Assembly: GCA_012838235.1 (NCBI GenBank)
Contig: DUPQ01000059.1
Span: forward strand, 1-35,760
DNA length: 35,760 bases
Direction of reading: 5' to 3'
Source of the DNA: Clostridiaceae bacterium
Lineage (GTDB): Bacteria; Bacillota; Clostridia; DUPQ01
Numbering within the stretch: the stretch's first letter is position 1; each line of letters starts with the position of its first letter. Below are positions 18,462 to 26,414 of the stretch, in pieces. The position numbers and the translations under genes were made by a program. Under the pieces are notes generated by a model. The model did no database searches and was not told the origin of the DNA. It worked only from the letters and a program-made list of their open reading frames with translations.

Positions 18462-18470
18462 TGATATGAT
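18462..18470 (+). promoter_or_regulatory. Possible extended -10 promoter of the D12 methyltransferase gene
   Basis: TGATATGAT fits the extended -10 form TGnTATAAT. I find no convincing -35 box at the right distance; it lies 38 bp before the methyltransferase start. Confidence 0.35.
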
Positions 18471-18508
18471 TTAATAGTGTTAAATAACAAAGCGACAATT
18501 CTTCCGAT

Positions 18509-19636
18509 ATGGTGACAAAGAAAAAATATATGACAAAACTGATGGAAAACGAAAAATACTTAACCGAACAGATTATAACGTATATAGGTAACAAACGTTC
18601 CCTGCTGGATTTCATCGGAGAAGCGGTCGAGATAGTAAGAACGGAACTGAACAAAGAAAAACTGGATATAGCGGACCTGTTCTCCGGTTCGGGAATTGTT
18701 GCGCGATACTTAAAAAAATATTCTAATAAAATTATTACCAATGATTTGGAGAATTATTCATATACGTTGAATAAGTGTTATTTAAGCAATGAAAAAGATA
18801 TTAATATTGATAAAATAGTAAGTTATTACAATAGGCTAAAAGATAGACTTGAAGAAAAGCATATAAGCGGGTTTATTACAAAACTGTATGCTCCCGAAGA
18901 TGACGGCAATATAAGAAAGGGAGAAAGAGTTTTCTATACCAATAAAAACGCAAGATATATCGATACCTGCAGACAGACGATAGCAACTTTTCCTGTCGAT
19001 ATTCAACACTTTTTTATAGCACCGTTACTGACCGAGGCCTCGGTAAAAAACAATACCGGAGGAGTTTTCAAAGGTTTCTATAAAAACAGGGAAACAGGCA
19101 TCGGACAGTTCGGAGGTACTGCGGAAAATGCATTGTCAAGAATAAAAGCGGATATAGACATTCCCTTCCCTGTTTTCAGCAATTTTAATGCGGAAGTTAT
19201 AAACTACCAGTGTGATGCCAATGCTCTGATTGATACATTGGAAGAAGTGGACTTATTGTATTTGGACCCGCCGTATAATCAGCATCCTTACGGTTCCAAT
19301 TACTTCATGCTTAACTTGATTAATGACTATATAGAGCCTGAGAATATCAGTGAGGTTTCCGGTATTCCCGAAGACTGGAACAGGTCGGGGTATAACAAAA
19401 AGAATAAATCTTTAAGTATACTGTATGACCTTTGCAAAAAAGCAAAAGCAAAATACATACTCATTTCCTTTAACTCCGAAGGCTTTATAACCAAAGAACA
19501 AATGGAAAATATGTTGAAAAAAACAGGAACCGTCCGAACACTGAAAAAAAAGTACAATACCTACAGAGCTTCCAGAAACTTGAATAACCGTAACACCTAT
19601 GTGCATGAATACCTGTTTTTGGTAAGGAAGTCATAA
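18509..19636 (+). CDS. D12-class (alpha) DNA N6-adenine methyltransferase, orphan
   Basis: A 375-residue enzyme predicted to methylate adenine in a specific DNA sequence using SAM. Alpha-class order is clear: motif X YIGNKRS (25-31), motif I DLFSGSG (56-62), a target-recognition region of about 190 residues, then motif IV DPPYN (253-257) in DPPYNQHPYGSNYF. No restriction gene is adjacent, so it is either an orphan regulator/protector or a remnant of an R-M system. No ribosome site is visible before the ATG; in-frame ATGs at residues 8 and 12 are alternatives with equally poor sites. The recognition sequence cannot be read from the protein. The gene lies beside a tRNA, a common place for acquired genes. 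Confidence 0.88.
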   Translation: MVTKKKYMTKLMENEKYLTEQIITYIGNKRSLLDFIGEAVEIVRTELNKEKLDIADLFSGSGIVARYLKKYSNKIITNDLENYSYTLNKCYLSNEKDINIDKIVSYYNRLKDRLEEKHISGFITKLYAPEDDGNIRKGERVFYTNKNARYIDTCRQTIATFPVDIQHFFIAPLLTEASVKNNTGGVFKGFYKNRETGIGQFGGTAENALSRIKADIDIPFPVFSNFNAEVINYQCDANALIDTLEEVDLLYLDPPYNQHPYGSNYFMLNLINDYIEPENISEVSGIPEDWNRSGYNKKNKSLSILYDLCKKAKAKYILISFNSEGFITKEQMENMLKKTGTVRTLKKKYNTYRASRNLNNRNTYVHEYLFLVRKS

Positions 19637-19751
19637 GAACACCGTTTATATATTTTCTGATCGCTCCTTAGTATCGGATAACCTGTTTCTTATCGCTTGA
19701 TTGCAGATTTATATGGACATTTGCCCTTATAAACATTAAAAAGAAGATAAA

Positions 19752-19825
19752 TGGAGCAGGTAACGGGGATCGAACCCGCATAACCGGCTTGGGAAGCCGG
19801 GACTCTGCCATTGAGCTATACCTGC
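19752..19825 (-). tRNA. tRNA-Gly (anticodon CCC)
   Basis: On the minus strand the cloverleaf folds fully: acceptor GCAGGTA/TACCTGC, D arm AGCTCAATGGCAGAGT, anticodon stem CCGGC/GCCGG with loop TTCCCAA (anticodon CCC), and T arm with GGTTCGATCC. U73 (the usual bacterial Gly discriminator) and an encoded CCA (19752-19754) are present. The A at position 37 and U33 are as expected. It reads GGG codons. No duplicated 3' end (attachment site) is visible in the window. Confidence 0.96.
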
Positions 19826-19834
19826 TTAAAGGGA

Positions 19835-19862
19835 ATTTTATCTTTTTATGTTTTATTGTCAA
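19835..19862 (-). promoter_or_regulatory. Promoter of tRNA-Gly
   Basis: On the minus strand TTGACA (19857-19862), 16-bp spacer, TAAAAT (19835-19840), about 10 bp before the mature 5' end of the tRNA. Confidence 0.65.
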
Positions 19863-19960
19863 TATTTAACCTAACCTTTTGATTAATTTTCTGACTGACT
19901 TTAATTCAAAATATTATTTTTATAAATCATACTTGCATAAAAACAATTACTCCGAGTATA

Positions 19961-19989
19961 TTGACATTATATCGGTGTGCCGTTATAAT
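19961..19989 (+). promoter_or_regulatory. Full-consensus sigma-A promoter of the XRE/nucleotidyltransferase module
   Basis: TTGACA (19961-19966), 17-bp spacer, TATAAT (19984-19989): both boxes and spacing are ideal. Such strength fits a module kept in check by an autorepressing antitoxin, though repression is inferred. Confidence 0.8.
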
Positions 19990-20010
19990 GCATAGCAGGA
20001 GACATCTGAT

Positions 20011-20580
20011 ATGACTGTTAGGGAACTAATTGAAAACAAGAATATAACATTGTATAGGTTGTCAAAAAACAGCGGTATTCCTTATACCACCGTTAACGAC
20101 ATTTATCATGGAAGAACCGGCCTGGACAAGTGTACGGCGGAAACGGTGTATAAACTGTCTAAAGAGCTTGGTGTGAGTATGGAGGAACTTCTAATACCCT
20201 ACTTAAGCGAACCAACCGACTTTGAACTATACAAAAGCAGTGTTTGTCACAGATTAAAAGAATTGGGCGATATAGATTTCATTGCAGAAACCCTTCAGCA
20301 TGACAATATCAGTAAACTATACCATCGTAAAAAGTATCCCGAGAGTCTCTACCTGCTTGCTATGCTTGATTATGTAAGCCGGGTAAACAATATACCTCTG
20401 TGCACAAAATACAAGGCATTACGCAATGTAAAACTGGAGGAAACACTTTATCCCGCCGGCATACTGGCCATGGCTGTAATAAGCGGACAGTCTAAGATTA
20501 AGGAAGATGCATTATCTCAATCCGTTCCGGAATTCTTGCGTCATAATATTATAGAAAGTGAGGTACGCAATGTCATATGA
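20011..20580 (+). CDS. HTH protein, probable antitoxin/regulator of a two-gene module
   Basis: A 189-residue protein. The first 65 residues form a Cro/C1-like helix-turn-helix (VRELIENKNITLYRLSKNSG, then PYTTVNDIYHGRTG). The rest is helical with a segment resembling the C-terminal part of AbiEi-like or other antitoxins (YLLAMLDYVSRVNN, then YPAGILAMAV); I do not recognise a named family with certainty. AGGAG lies 9 bp before the ATG, behind a consensus promoter. Its 3' end overlaps the nucleotidyltransferase gene by 11 bp, the usual coupling in toxin-antitoxin pairs. Confidence 0.7.
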   Translation: MTVRELIENKNITLYRLSKNSGIPYTTVNDIYHGRTGLDKCTAETVYKLSKELGVSMEELLIPYLSEPTDFELYKSSVCHRLKELGDIDFIAETLQHDNISKLYHRKKYPESLYLLAMLDYVSRVNNIPLCTKYKALRNVKLEETLYPAGILAMAVISGQSKIKEDALSQSVPEFLRHNIIESEVRNVI

Positions 20581-21337
20581 TATAGTTCATGCATTCAATA
20601 AAGATAATTTGGATACTTACTTAAAAGCGTTAGCTAAACTCTTTCGGAAACAAAACGGTAAAAGAGCTACTGCAGAGATTATTCTTGTGGGCGGAGCAGC
20701 TGTTTTGGTTAACTATGGCTTTCGGGACATGACTGCAGATATAGATGCCATCATTCACGCTTCAGCTTCCATAAAAGATGCAATCAACCAAATCGGTGAT
20801 GAGTATAATTTGCCCAATGGCTGGTTGAATACCGACTTTATGCATACCGCTTCCTATTCCGAGAAACTCAATGAATTTTCCGTGTATTACAAAACCTTCT
20901 ACGGCATTCTTCAAGTGCGTAGCATATCCGCAGAATATCTGATTGCAATGAAATGTAAGTCCGGACGAAAGTATAAGAATGATATGTCCGACATCATAGG
21001 TATCTTGGCAGAACATAAAAAGCGAGAAGAACCTTTAACTTGGGAAAAAGTTAATCAGGCAGTAATTAACCTATATCAAGACTGGAACGGTATTGCAAAG
21101 GAAATAAAAGACTTTATTCGGAATGCCGTTATGACTGATAACTATGAAGAAGTACTAAAGCAGATAAAAGAGCAGGAACAGCTCACCAAAAACATTCTTA
21201 TTCAATTTCAAAAAGAGCATCCGCATACTGTAACGGAATCAAATGTTGACAGTATTTTGAGAATGCTTGAATCCAAAAAGATAGCCGATAACATTGAAGG
21301 TAAAAATCGCATTTGTACAGAAGATGAAATGTTATAG
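20570..21337 (+). CDS. Nucleotidyltransferase-fold protein, probable toxin (DUF6036/MNT-like)
   Basis: A 255-residue protein with an N-terminal minimal nucleotidyltransferase motif: GG at residues 41-42 and D57-x-D59 in ADIDA, which would bind Mg-NTP. Known relatives in toxin-antitoxin systems (AbiEii, MenA, MNT) transfer nucleotides to tRNA or proteins, so a tRNA or partner-protein target is possible; the neighbouring tRNA gene is suggestive but may be chance. The C-terminal 120 residues are helical and charged, with KQIKEQEQLTKN. I prefer the ATG at 20570 (AGTGAGG upstream) to the GTG at 20558. The gene overlaps the HTH gene, so stoichiometry is likely coupled. The family name is from memory and the toxin role is inferred. 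Confidence 0.72.
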   Translation: MSYDIVHAFNKDNLDTYLKALAKLFRKQNGKRATAEIILVGGAAVLVNYGFRDMTADIDAIIHASASIKDAINQIGDEYNLPNGWLNTDFMHTASYSEKLNEFSVYYKTFYGILQVRSISAEYLIAMKCKSGRKYKNDMSDIIGILAEHKKREEPLTWEKVNQAVINLYQDWNGIAKEIKDFIRNAVMTDNYEEVLKQIKEQEQLTKNILIQFQKEHPHTVTESNVDSILRMLESKKIADNIEGKNRICTEDEML

Positions 21338-21363
21338 AATTATGAAAATCAATCTGCACTATG

Positions 21364-22038
21364 TTAAACTTCCGCATGTGCTTCTTTGTACAGTTTGTTC
21401 CATTTTATAAGGCCGGAGATATTAATATAAAGGTAGGGTATATTCTGCACTATCAATGTAACATTGGATGTATCGGAGCCCAATGTGCTTATCCATATTC
21501 CGGAAAAGATTAAACTGTATGATATCCAGAAAAGCCATTGTTCTTTCACCCTCTTTGCGGAAAGATACCCCGCTGCCACCGATAAGAAAGTTCCCAATGC
21601 GTTTGCATACGGAAGATTGGATTTCAGAAGACTCAACACATAACCGTAACCTCCGGTCACCACTACACATGCAACGGCAAGTATTATAATCTGTTTCTTG
21701 GTTATCTTAAATATCTGGGCATCGCCTTTTTCCTTATTGCCTAACTTAATCCATTTGATTGCGGAATATATATATAACGGTAACAGGTAAAATGCCGCCA
21801 GAACCGCTTCACCTATAAATCTGTTGCGCCAGGAAACATATGCATACAGACTTATCTGAATTATGTACAGTATATAACTGTATTTGTTGGCTTTCATATG
21901 TATGACGCCTGCGGTTATTCCCACGGTCGATACCAGAAAAGATACCCAGTATGCTTTAAAGATAATGCCCGATACTACAACCAGTATTATCGAAGCAAAA
22001 TAAAATATGAAATCGCCTATTTTCCAATCCTTGAACAT
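21364..22038 (-). CDS. pnuC: PnuC-like membrane transporter
   Basis: A 224-residue protein with about seven hydrophobic helices, matching the PnuC family (nicotinamide riboside and related vitamin facilitators). Recognisable segments are YVSWRNRFIGEA, LGTFLSVAAGYLSAKRVKEQ and the C-terminal NIPYLYINISGLIKW. I start at 22038 (GAGG upstream, 7 bp after the transporter gene stop); an ATG at 22065 would overlap the upstream gene by 20 bp. It is the last gene of the cysC-cysD-cysN-TSUP operon. Vitamin transport has no obvious link to sulfate activation, so another cargo, perhaps a nucleotide-derived compound, should be kept in mind. Confidence 0.78.
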   Translation of the reverse strand: MFKDWKIGDFIFYFASIILVVVSGIIFKAYWVSFLVSTVGITAGVIHMKANKYSYILYIIQISLYAYVSWRNRFIGEAVLAAFYLLPLYIYSAIKWIKLGNKEKGDAQIFKITKKQIIILAVACVVVTGGYGYVLSLLKSNLPYANALGTFLSVAAGYLSAKRVKEQWLFWISYSLIFSGIWISTLGSDTSNVTLIVQNIPYLYINISGLIKWNKLYKEAHAEV

Positions 22039-22045
22039 ATCCGCC

Positions 22046-22831
22046 TCATTTAATAAAAAACTCAATCAAAGACTTGACGTTGAGGAATATTACCAAGGCA
22101 CCTACAAGCGCCATCAAAGGCTTCATAGGCACTCTTTTACATAAAAATGCTCCGAACGGTGCCGCTATTATTCCTCCTATTACCAATCCCAAGATAGCAT
22201 ATACGCTGTCTTGCAAGCCCAAAAAAGAAATAAACATGATTGATTCGGCCAGTGTCACGAAAAACTCCGCGGCATTAACCGTTCCAATGGTATAGCGCGG
22301 TTCCACACCCGTCGCTATGAGAGTGGAAGTTACTACCGGCCCCCAGCCCCCTCCGCCTATGGCATCCAGTACTCCTCCTGCAAGACCAAGAGGATATATC
22401 CATCCTCCTAAATGTTTTTCTTTCTGCTTTTTGAATATCTTAACTATTATTACAACACCCATTACTATTAAATAGGCATTGATGAAGGGTTTTATTGTTC
22501 CGCCTTCAAAGTTGGATAACACATATGCACCGACGGCTCCTCCTATCACACCGGGAATAAGCAGTTTCAAAAACATACTTTTATCCACATTCTTGAGTCT
22601 CCAATGAGAAAATCCTGAAACCGATGTGGTAAACACTTCGGCAATATGCACGCTTGCCGAAGCTATTGCAGGAGACACCCCGAAAGTGAGTAAGAATGAA
22701 TTACACGATACTCCGTATGCCATTCCCAATGTTCCGTCAATAACCTGGGCGATAAAACCTACCAGTATGAATACCCAGAAATTGGAGGGTGTCTGTAAAA
22801 TGAATTGCCTAATGTTTTCTATTATCCCCAT
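22046..22831 (-). CDS. TSUP (TauE/SafE) family anion transporter, likely sulfate
   Basis: A 261-residue membrane protein with about eight helices in two related halves. The TauE/SafE signatures are GTLGMAYG near residue 33 and the second-half counterpart GGVLDAIGGGGWGP. TSUP proteins carry sulfite, sulfate, sulfonates or other organic anions; a corynebacterial TSUP protein linked to sulfate assimilation (CysZ) has been proposed as a sulfate importer. Placement 4 bp after cysN makes supply of sulfate to the ATP sulfurylase the best guess, although export of sulfite cannot be excluded. No ribosome site is visible, so it probably depends on coupling to cysN. Confidence 0.85.
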   Translation of the reverse strand: MGIIENIRQFILQTPSNFWVFILVGFIAQVIDGTLGMAYGVSCNSFLLTFGVSPAIASASVHIAEVFTTSVSGFSHWRLKNVDKSMFLKLLIPGVIGGAVGAYVLSNFEGGTIKPFINAYLIVMGVVIIVKIFKKQKEKHLGGWIYPLGLAGGVLDAIGGGGWGPVVTSTLIATGVEPRYTIGTVNAAEFFVTLAESIMFISFLGLQDSVYAILGLVIGGIIAAPFGAFLCKRVPMKPLMALVGALVIFLNVKSLIEFFIK

Positions 22832-22835
22832 AAAA

Positions 22836-24626
22836 TCAACGTGCAGTTATCTGCTCAACCCTCTTCCTTATAATCTCCAACGCATCTTCATCGGCCCGTA
22901 AAACCATATCACACTCTATATCGGTAGTACATTCCTCGCCCAGCCAGATTACCAGCATATTATCATTCTTTGTTACAAGATTTATCGTTTCTATGTCATA
23001 TTTGGTCAGATCGGAAGCGGTTACTATGAGAATAAGTCCGGTATCGGTAAGTATATTGGCAACCTCGGCCAGTCTTCGGATATTTTCGCCCGATCTGCTT
23101 TCCTTTTCTCCCGGAGGATTTATATCCGCACTGAGCCCGTATATCACACTTCCGATACCTAAATAATATACATTCCTGCCTTCATCGAAAAGCGTTCTTT
23201 CCAGTGCTTTGGCAAACAGCTTTTTGTTTGTGTCTTTTGCTCCGGTAAGTATTATGAGGGCGGGATTCTGATCATATTTGTCGCTTCTTTCCTCAACGGT
23301 CACATAACCGTGCTCCCATTTGCCTTCTCTCAACATTACTTTGGCTCTTTCATACCTGTGAAGGTTCTCCACCGTATCGGTAAATATACCGCCGCCGGAA
23401 ATCTCATAATCATCCACTATGACAAACCGTCCGGTCGATGCCAAAGCCGCAACATTGTCAAATGCACACAGTCTGGAGGTAGAGATAATGCAGTCGGCTA
23501 CATCATGTCTGTCAATATATTGTTTTTCCGTTTTCACAAGAGTGGATGCGTCCATAACGCTCAATATCTCTTCCAGATAGCATTCCGCTTTCATGGTACC
23601 GGTCTTGAGGTAGTATTTTTTATCTTTTACCATGGGATTTTTACCCAGCCAGAACAGGCTGACTTTCATGTGCTTTCCCATGAGAGGCGGCAACTCATCC
23701 GCTTTTACGCACAACTCCCCTCTTCTTACATATATCTGTTCGGTCATGGTAAAACCTGTGGCATATCCGGCACTTGCCTTTCCGACTTCTTCCTGCTCGC
23801 TCATAGGCTCTATTCTTTTAACATGTGTTTTCTTTCCCGACGGATAGAATACCACTTGATCTCCCTGTTTTAGTATCCCGCTTTCCACCGTTCCCGCAAT
23901 AATTCTTCTGTCATCGTTATCGGCGGTAAACTTGTATACATCCTGTACCGGCATTCGAAAAGGTAAGTAATCCAAAGGTTTCGTAGCCCGGAACTTATCC
24001 AGCATGGTAAGTACCGAATCGCCTTTATACCAAGGCATATTGATACTTGTTTTGGCTATATTATCGCCCTGCATTGCGCTTACCGGTATAAATCCTTCCG
24101 CTACAATGCCTATCTGTTTAAGAAAAGCATCATATTCCGAAACAATCTTCAAGTATGCTTTCTCGCTGTATGACACATTATCCATCTTATTAACCAGTAC
24201 GCACACCTGCTTTATACCCAACATGGAAAGCATATATCCGTGTCTTCTGGAGTTTTCCTTGACACCCTCGGCAGCATCTATAACTAAAAGTGCAGCATCG
24301 GCTCTGGAAGCTCCGGTAATCATGTTTTTAAGAAACTCTATATGTCCGGGTGCATCAATAATTATGTACTTTCTCTTATCCGTTTTAAAAAAACTTCTGG
24401 CGGTATCTATGGTAATGCCCTGTGACCGCTCATCTTTTAATGCGTCCAGTAAAAATGCATATTCAAAAGGTTTGCTTGTTCTTCTGCACAGTTCTTTAAT
24501 CTGCTCCAGTTTTCCTTCGGGCAGAGAGCCTGTATCGGCCAATAATCGCCCTATAACGGTGCTTTTGCCGTGGTCTACATGCCCTACAATGACTATATTC
24601 ATATGTTCATTGTTGTTTTCAGTCAT
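22836..24626 (-). CDS. cysN: Sulfate adenylyltransferase large subunit CysN with degenerate APS-kinase-like C-terminus
   Basis: GTPase subunit of ATP sulfurylase; with CysD it couples GTP hydrolysis to formation of APS from ATP and sulfate. G1 GHVDHGKS (15-22), G3 DAPGH (91-95) and G4 NKMD (146-149) are intact. Two beta-barrel domains follow. From about residue 454 to 596 there is an extra domain that aligns with APS kinase ([10 protein letters not shown] at 514-523 is almost identical to CysC). Its Walker A has decayed to [10 protein letters not shown] (460-469) and its DGDN motif to LGIGS, so it is probably catalytically dead. Fused CysN-CysC (NodQ type) normally has an active kinase. It begins immediately after the cysD stop (TAA-ATG). 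A free, intact CysC is encoded upstream. Confidence 0.93.
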   Translation of the reverse strand: MTENNNEHMNIVIVGHVDHGKSTVIGRLLADTGSLPEGKLEQIKELCRRTSKPFEYAFLLDALKDERSQGITIDTARSFFKTDKRKYIIIDAPGHIEFLKNMITGASRADAALLVIDAAEGVKENSRRHGYMLSMLGIKQVCVLVNKMDNVSYSEKAYLKIVSEYDAFLKQIGIVAEGFIPVSAMQGDNIAKTSINMPWYKGDSVLTMLDKFRATKPLDYLPFRMPVQDVYKFTADNDDRRIIAGTVESGILKQGDQVVFYPSGKKTHVKRIEPMSEQEEVGKASAGYATGFTMTEQIYVRRGELCVKADELPPLMGKHMKVSLFWLGKNPMVKDKKYYLKTGTMKAECYLEEILSVMDASTLVKTEKQYIDRHDVADCIISTSRLCAFDNVAALASTGRFVIVDDYEISGGGIFTDTVENLHRYERAKVMLREGKWEHGYVTVEERSDKYDQNPALIILTGAKDTNKKLFAKALERTLFDEGRNVYYLGIGSVIYGLSADINPPGEKESRSGENIRRLAEVANILTDTGLILIVTASDLTKYDIETINLVTKNDNMLVIWLGEECTTDIECDMVLRADEDALEIIRKRVEQITAR

Positions 24627-25508
24627 TTACATGTACCCGCCTTTTCTCAACTCTTCCAGACCGCCGCCGTCTTCTTTATCCTGGTCTCTTCCCGAACGTT
24701 CGGCTATATTGGCAAACTTACCGGTTTTAAGCTCCTCAATGATATCATCGATGTTTTTAGCAGATGATGCTACCGGTTTTGTACAGGGATAACAGCCCAA
24801 AGAACGGTATCTGGTATTATTTCCCTGATCAAAGTACAAAGGCACAATAGGCACCCTCTCCCGTTTTATATACTCCCATATATCCAGTTCCGTCCAGTCC
24901 AGCAAAGGATGTATTCTCAGATGGGTACCGGGAGCGAAATCCGTCTTGAACTGCCCCCAGAACTCCGGAGGCTGATCGGATATATCCCAGTCACTGTGAG
25001 TATCTCTGGGAGAAAAATATCGTTCTTTGGAACGGCTGCCCTCTTCGTCCGCCCGCACTCCCACTATTACCCCCGTAAACGGTTCGGTATTGGGGTCGGG
25101 TACATATTTTTTCAGTTTATGATCCAATCTGTAACGTGTCCACTCTCCGGATAAAGTATGTATCAACGCTTCGGTTTTTAAGTTTTTACAACATTCCAGT
25201 CTGGTGCAGTTTCCGTCGGGAAAAGTTCTTTTTTCCTGCAAAGCTAACGTATTCTCACCGTATATCATGTCTAAGTTCCATTCCAGCGCCAATTTATCGC
25301 GGTATTCCACCATGGACGGTATTTTATAACGGGTATCTATATGAACCAGCGGAAAGGGCACATGGCCGTAAAAAGCCTTTCTTGCAAGGCATAAAAGCAC
25401 GGTGCTGTCTTTACCTATCGACCACAGCATACATAAGTTTTTAAAGCAACTGTATGCCTCCCGCATTATATGTATACTCTTCGCTTCCAGCCTGTCCAGA
25501 TGATCCAT
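24627..25508 (-). CDS. cysD: Sulfate adenylyltransferase small subunit CysD
   Basis: Catalytic subunit of ATP sulfurylase, an N-type ATP pyrophosphatase. The PP-loop SIGKDST is at residues 30-36, and the usual PFPLVHIDT segment, the [14 protein letters not shown] substrate loop and the late LGCYPCT segment are all present. The 293-residue length is normal. The protein carries [11 protein letters not shown] after the first motif where the E. coli enzyme has a Trp-Lys-Phe version. Its ATG overlaps the cysC stop by one base (TAATG), and cysN follows with no gap, so the three subunits are made in coupled fashion. Confidence 0.95.
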   Translation of the reverse strand: MDHLDRLEAKSIHIMREAYSCFKNLCMLWSIGKDSTVLLCLARKAFYGHVPFPLVHIDTRYKIPSMVEYRDKLALEWNLDMIYGENTLALQEKRTFPDGNCTRLECCKNLKTEALIHTLSGEWTRYRLDHKLKKYVPDPNTEPFTGVIVGVRADEEGSRSKERYFSPRDTHSDWDISDQPPEFWGQFKTDFAPGTHLRIHPLLDWTELDIWEYIKRERVPIVPLYFDQGNNTRYRSLGCYPCTKPVASSAKNIDDIIEELKTGKFANIAERSGRDQDKEDGGGLEELRKGGYM

Positions 25509-26083
25509 TACAGTACTCCTTGTATATATTCCGTTACTTTATTTGCACATGTCAAAACATCATATTTATCTGTATCCAATAAAATCTCATATTGCTCCGG
25601 CTGCTCAAACGGTGAATCGATGCCGGTATATCCTTTTATCTCGCCTTTCAAAGCTTTTTCGTAAAGTCCTTTGGGATCGCGTTCTATACAGGTATCCAGA
25701 TCGGCTTTGACATATACCAAAACAAAGTGTTTTGCCTTGCTTCTTGCAAGCTTTCTCATCTTTTCCATGGGAGTAATGGCGCTGACTATGGCTATAACTC
25801 CGCTGTCTTCAAACAAAGCAGCCACCTCTGCCAATCTTCGGATATTTTCCACCCTGTCACGCTCGGAAAAAGCCAAATCGGAACACAAACCGTGACGGAC
25901 ATTATCTCCGTCAAGCAAATATGCCGTTTTACCCGAATCTATAAGGTTCTTTTCCACCAACGAAGCGATTGTGGATTTTCCGCTTGCCGAAAGACCGGTA
26001 AACCAGATAACCATCCCTTTGTTGCCTGTCTTTTCCTGTCTGTATTTGCTGTCTAAGTTGCGATGCCATACGACATTAGTCAT
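25508..26083 (-). CDS. cysC: Adenylylsulfate (APS) kinase CysC
   Basis: Phosphorylates APS to PAPS, the activated sulfate donor. The 191-residue protein starts with the typical NVVWH, then Walker [10 protein letters not shown] (30-38), DGDNVRHGL (58-66), and the [14 protein letters not shown] and [10 protein letters not shown] segments. I start at ATG 26083, with GGAGG 8 bp upstream; the longer GTG start at 26125 lies within or before the predicted -10 region and cannot be used from that promoter. First gene of the operon cysC-cysD-cysN-TSUP-pnuC. All kinase motifs are intact, in contrast to the degenerate copy at the end of CysN. Confidence 0.95.
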   Translation of the reverse strand: MTNVVWHRNLDSKYRQEKTGNKGMVIWFTGLSASGKSTIASLVEKNLIDSGKTAYLLDGDNVRHGLCSDLAFSERDRVENIRRLAEVAALFEDSGVIAIVSAITPMEKMRKLARSKAKHFVLVYVKADLDTCIERDPKGLYEKALKGEIKGYTGIDSPFEQPEQYEILLDTDKYDVLTCANKVTEYIQGVL

Positions 26084-26112
26084 CAATGCGTCCTCCACAT
26101 TTGCCAATTGTG

Positions 26113-26141
26113 ATTGTATATGCACCTATTATGTTTGTCAA
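26113..26141 (-). promoter_or_regulatory. Promoter of the cysC operon
   Basis: On the minus strand a perfect TTGACA (26136-26141), 17-bp spacer, TACAAT (26113-26118). Transcription would begin near 26106, leaving a leader of about 23 nt with the GGAGG site. No room exists for a leader riboswitch. Confidence 0.75.
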
Positions 26142-26144
26142 ACA
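26132..26144. promoter_or_regulatory. Palindrome over the -35 box of the cysC promoter
   Basis: TGTTTG-T-CAAACA is a perfect 6-bp inverted repeat around one base and covers the -35 box. A bound protein would block RNA polymerase, so it is a candidate repressor site. Confidence 0.4.
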
Positions 26145-26215
26145 AAAGAAACCTGTAAAAACACATCTATAGTATCTATAACATTTCTAATCGTAATAAT
26201 CGATTTTGCGCAATA

Positions 26216-26271
26216 TTCGATTATAGTCGAATTTATTGCTGCAACAATATGTTTATTCGATTATACTCGAA
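26216..26271. promoter_or_regulatory. Two copies of a TTCGATTATANTCGAA palindrome in the cysC/sulfotransferase control region
   Basis: The 331-bp gap 26084-26414 between cysC and the sulfotransferase gene contains no gene. Within it, TTCGATTATAGTCGAA (26216-26231) and TTCGATTATACTCGAA (26256-26271) differ by one base; each is palindromic except for one pair, and they are 40 bp apart. A degenerate third copy may lie at 26191-26203 (TCGTAATAATCGA). They are upstream of both divergent promoters, which fits an activator or shared regulator. I cannot match them to a known sulfur regulator. Confidence 0.55.
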
Positions 26272-26361
26272 ACTGTTAAATTGCAAAACTGATTTTTGCA
26301 TGCCCTGTAAAACAAAACTTAGTTATGCAATCTAATTTAGCTTAAACATGCTCTCTTGATG

Positions 26362-26390
26362 TTGCATATAACTTATCTTTGTTGTAAAGT
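26362..26390 (+). promoter_or_regulatory. Weak candidate promoter of the sulfotransferase gene
   Basis: TTGCAT (26362-26367), 17-bp spacer, TAAAGT (26385-26390), 24 bp before the start codon. Both boxes are imperfect, which would suit an activator-dependent promoter. Confidence 0.35.
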
Positions 26391-26414
26391 ACACTTTAAG
26401 GCGAGGTATTTTTT

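Noticed and set aside
19637-19751. Integrated element at the tRNA-Gly 3' end
   Set aside because: No duplicated tRNA end and no integrase gene were found.
26084-26125. Longer CysC with a GTG start at 26125
   Set aside because: The GTG precedes the predicted transcript start, while ATG 26083 has GGAGG at ideal spacing and matches the family N-terminus.
26084-26414. Riboswitch or T-box leader for the cys operon or sulfotransferase
   Set aside because: The predicted cysC leader is only about 23 nt, and no T-box, SAM or other riboswitch consensus is visible.
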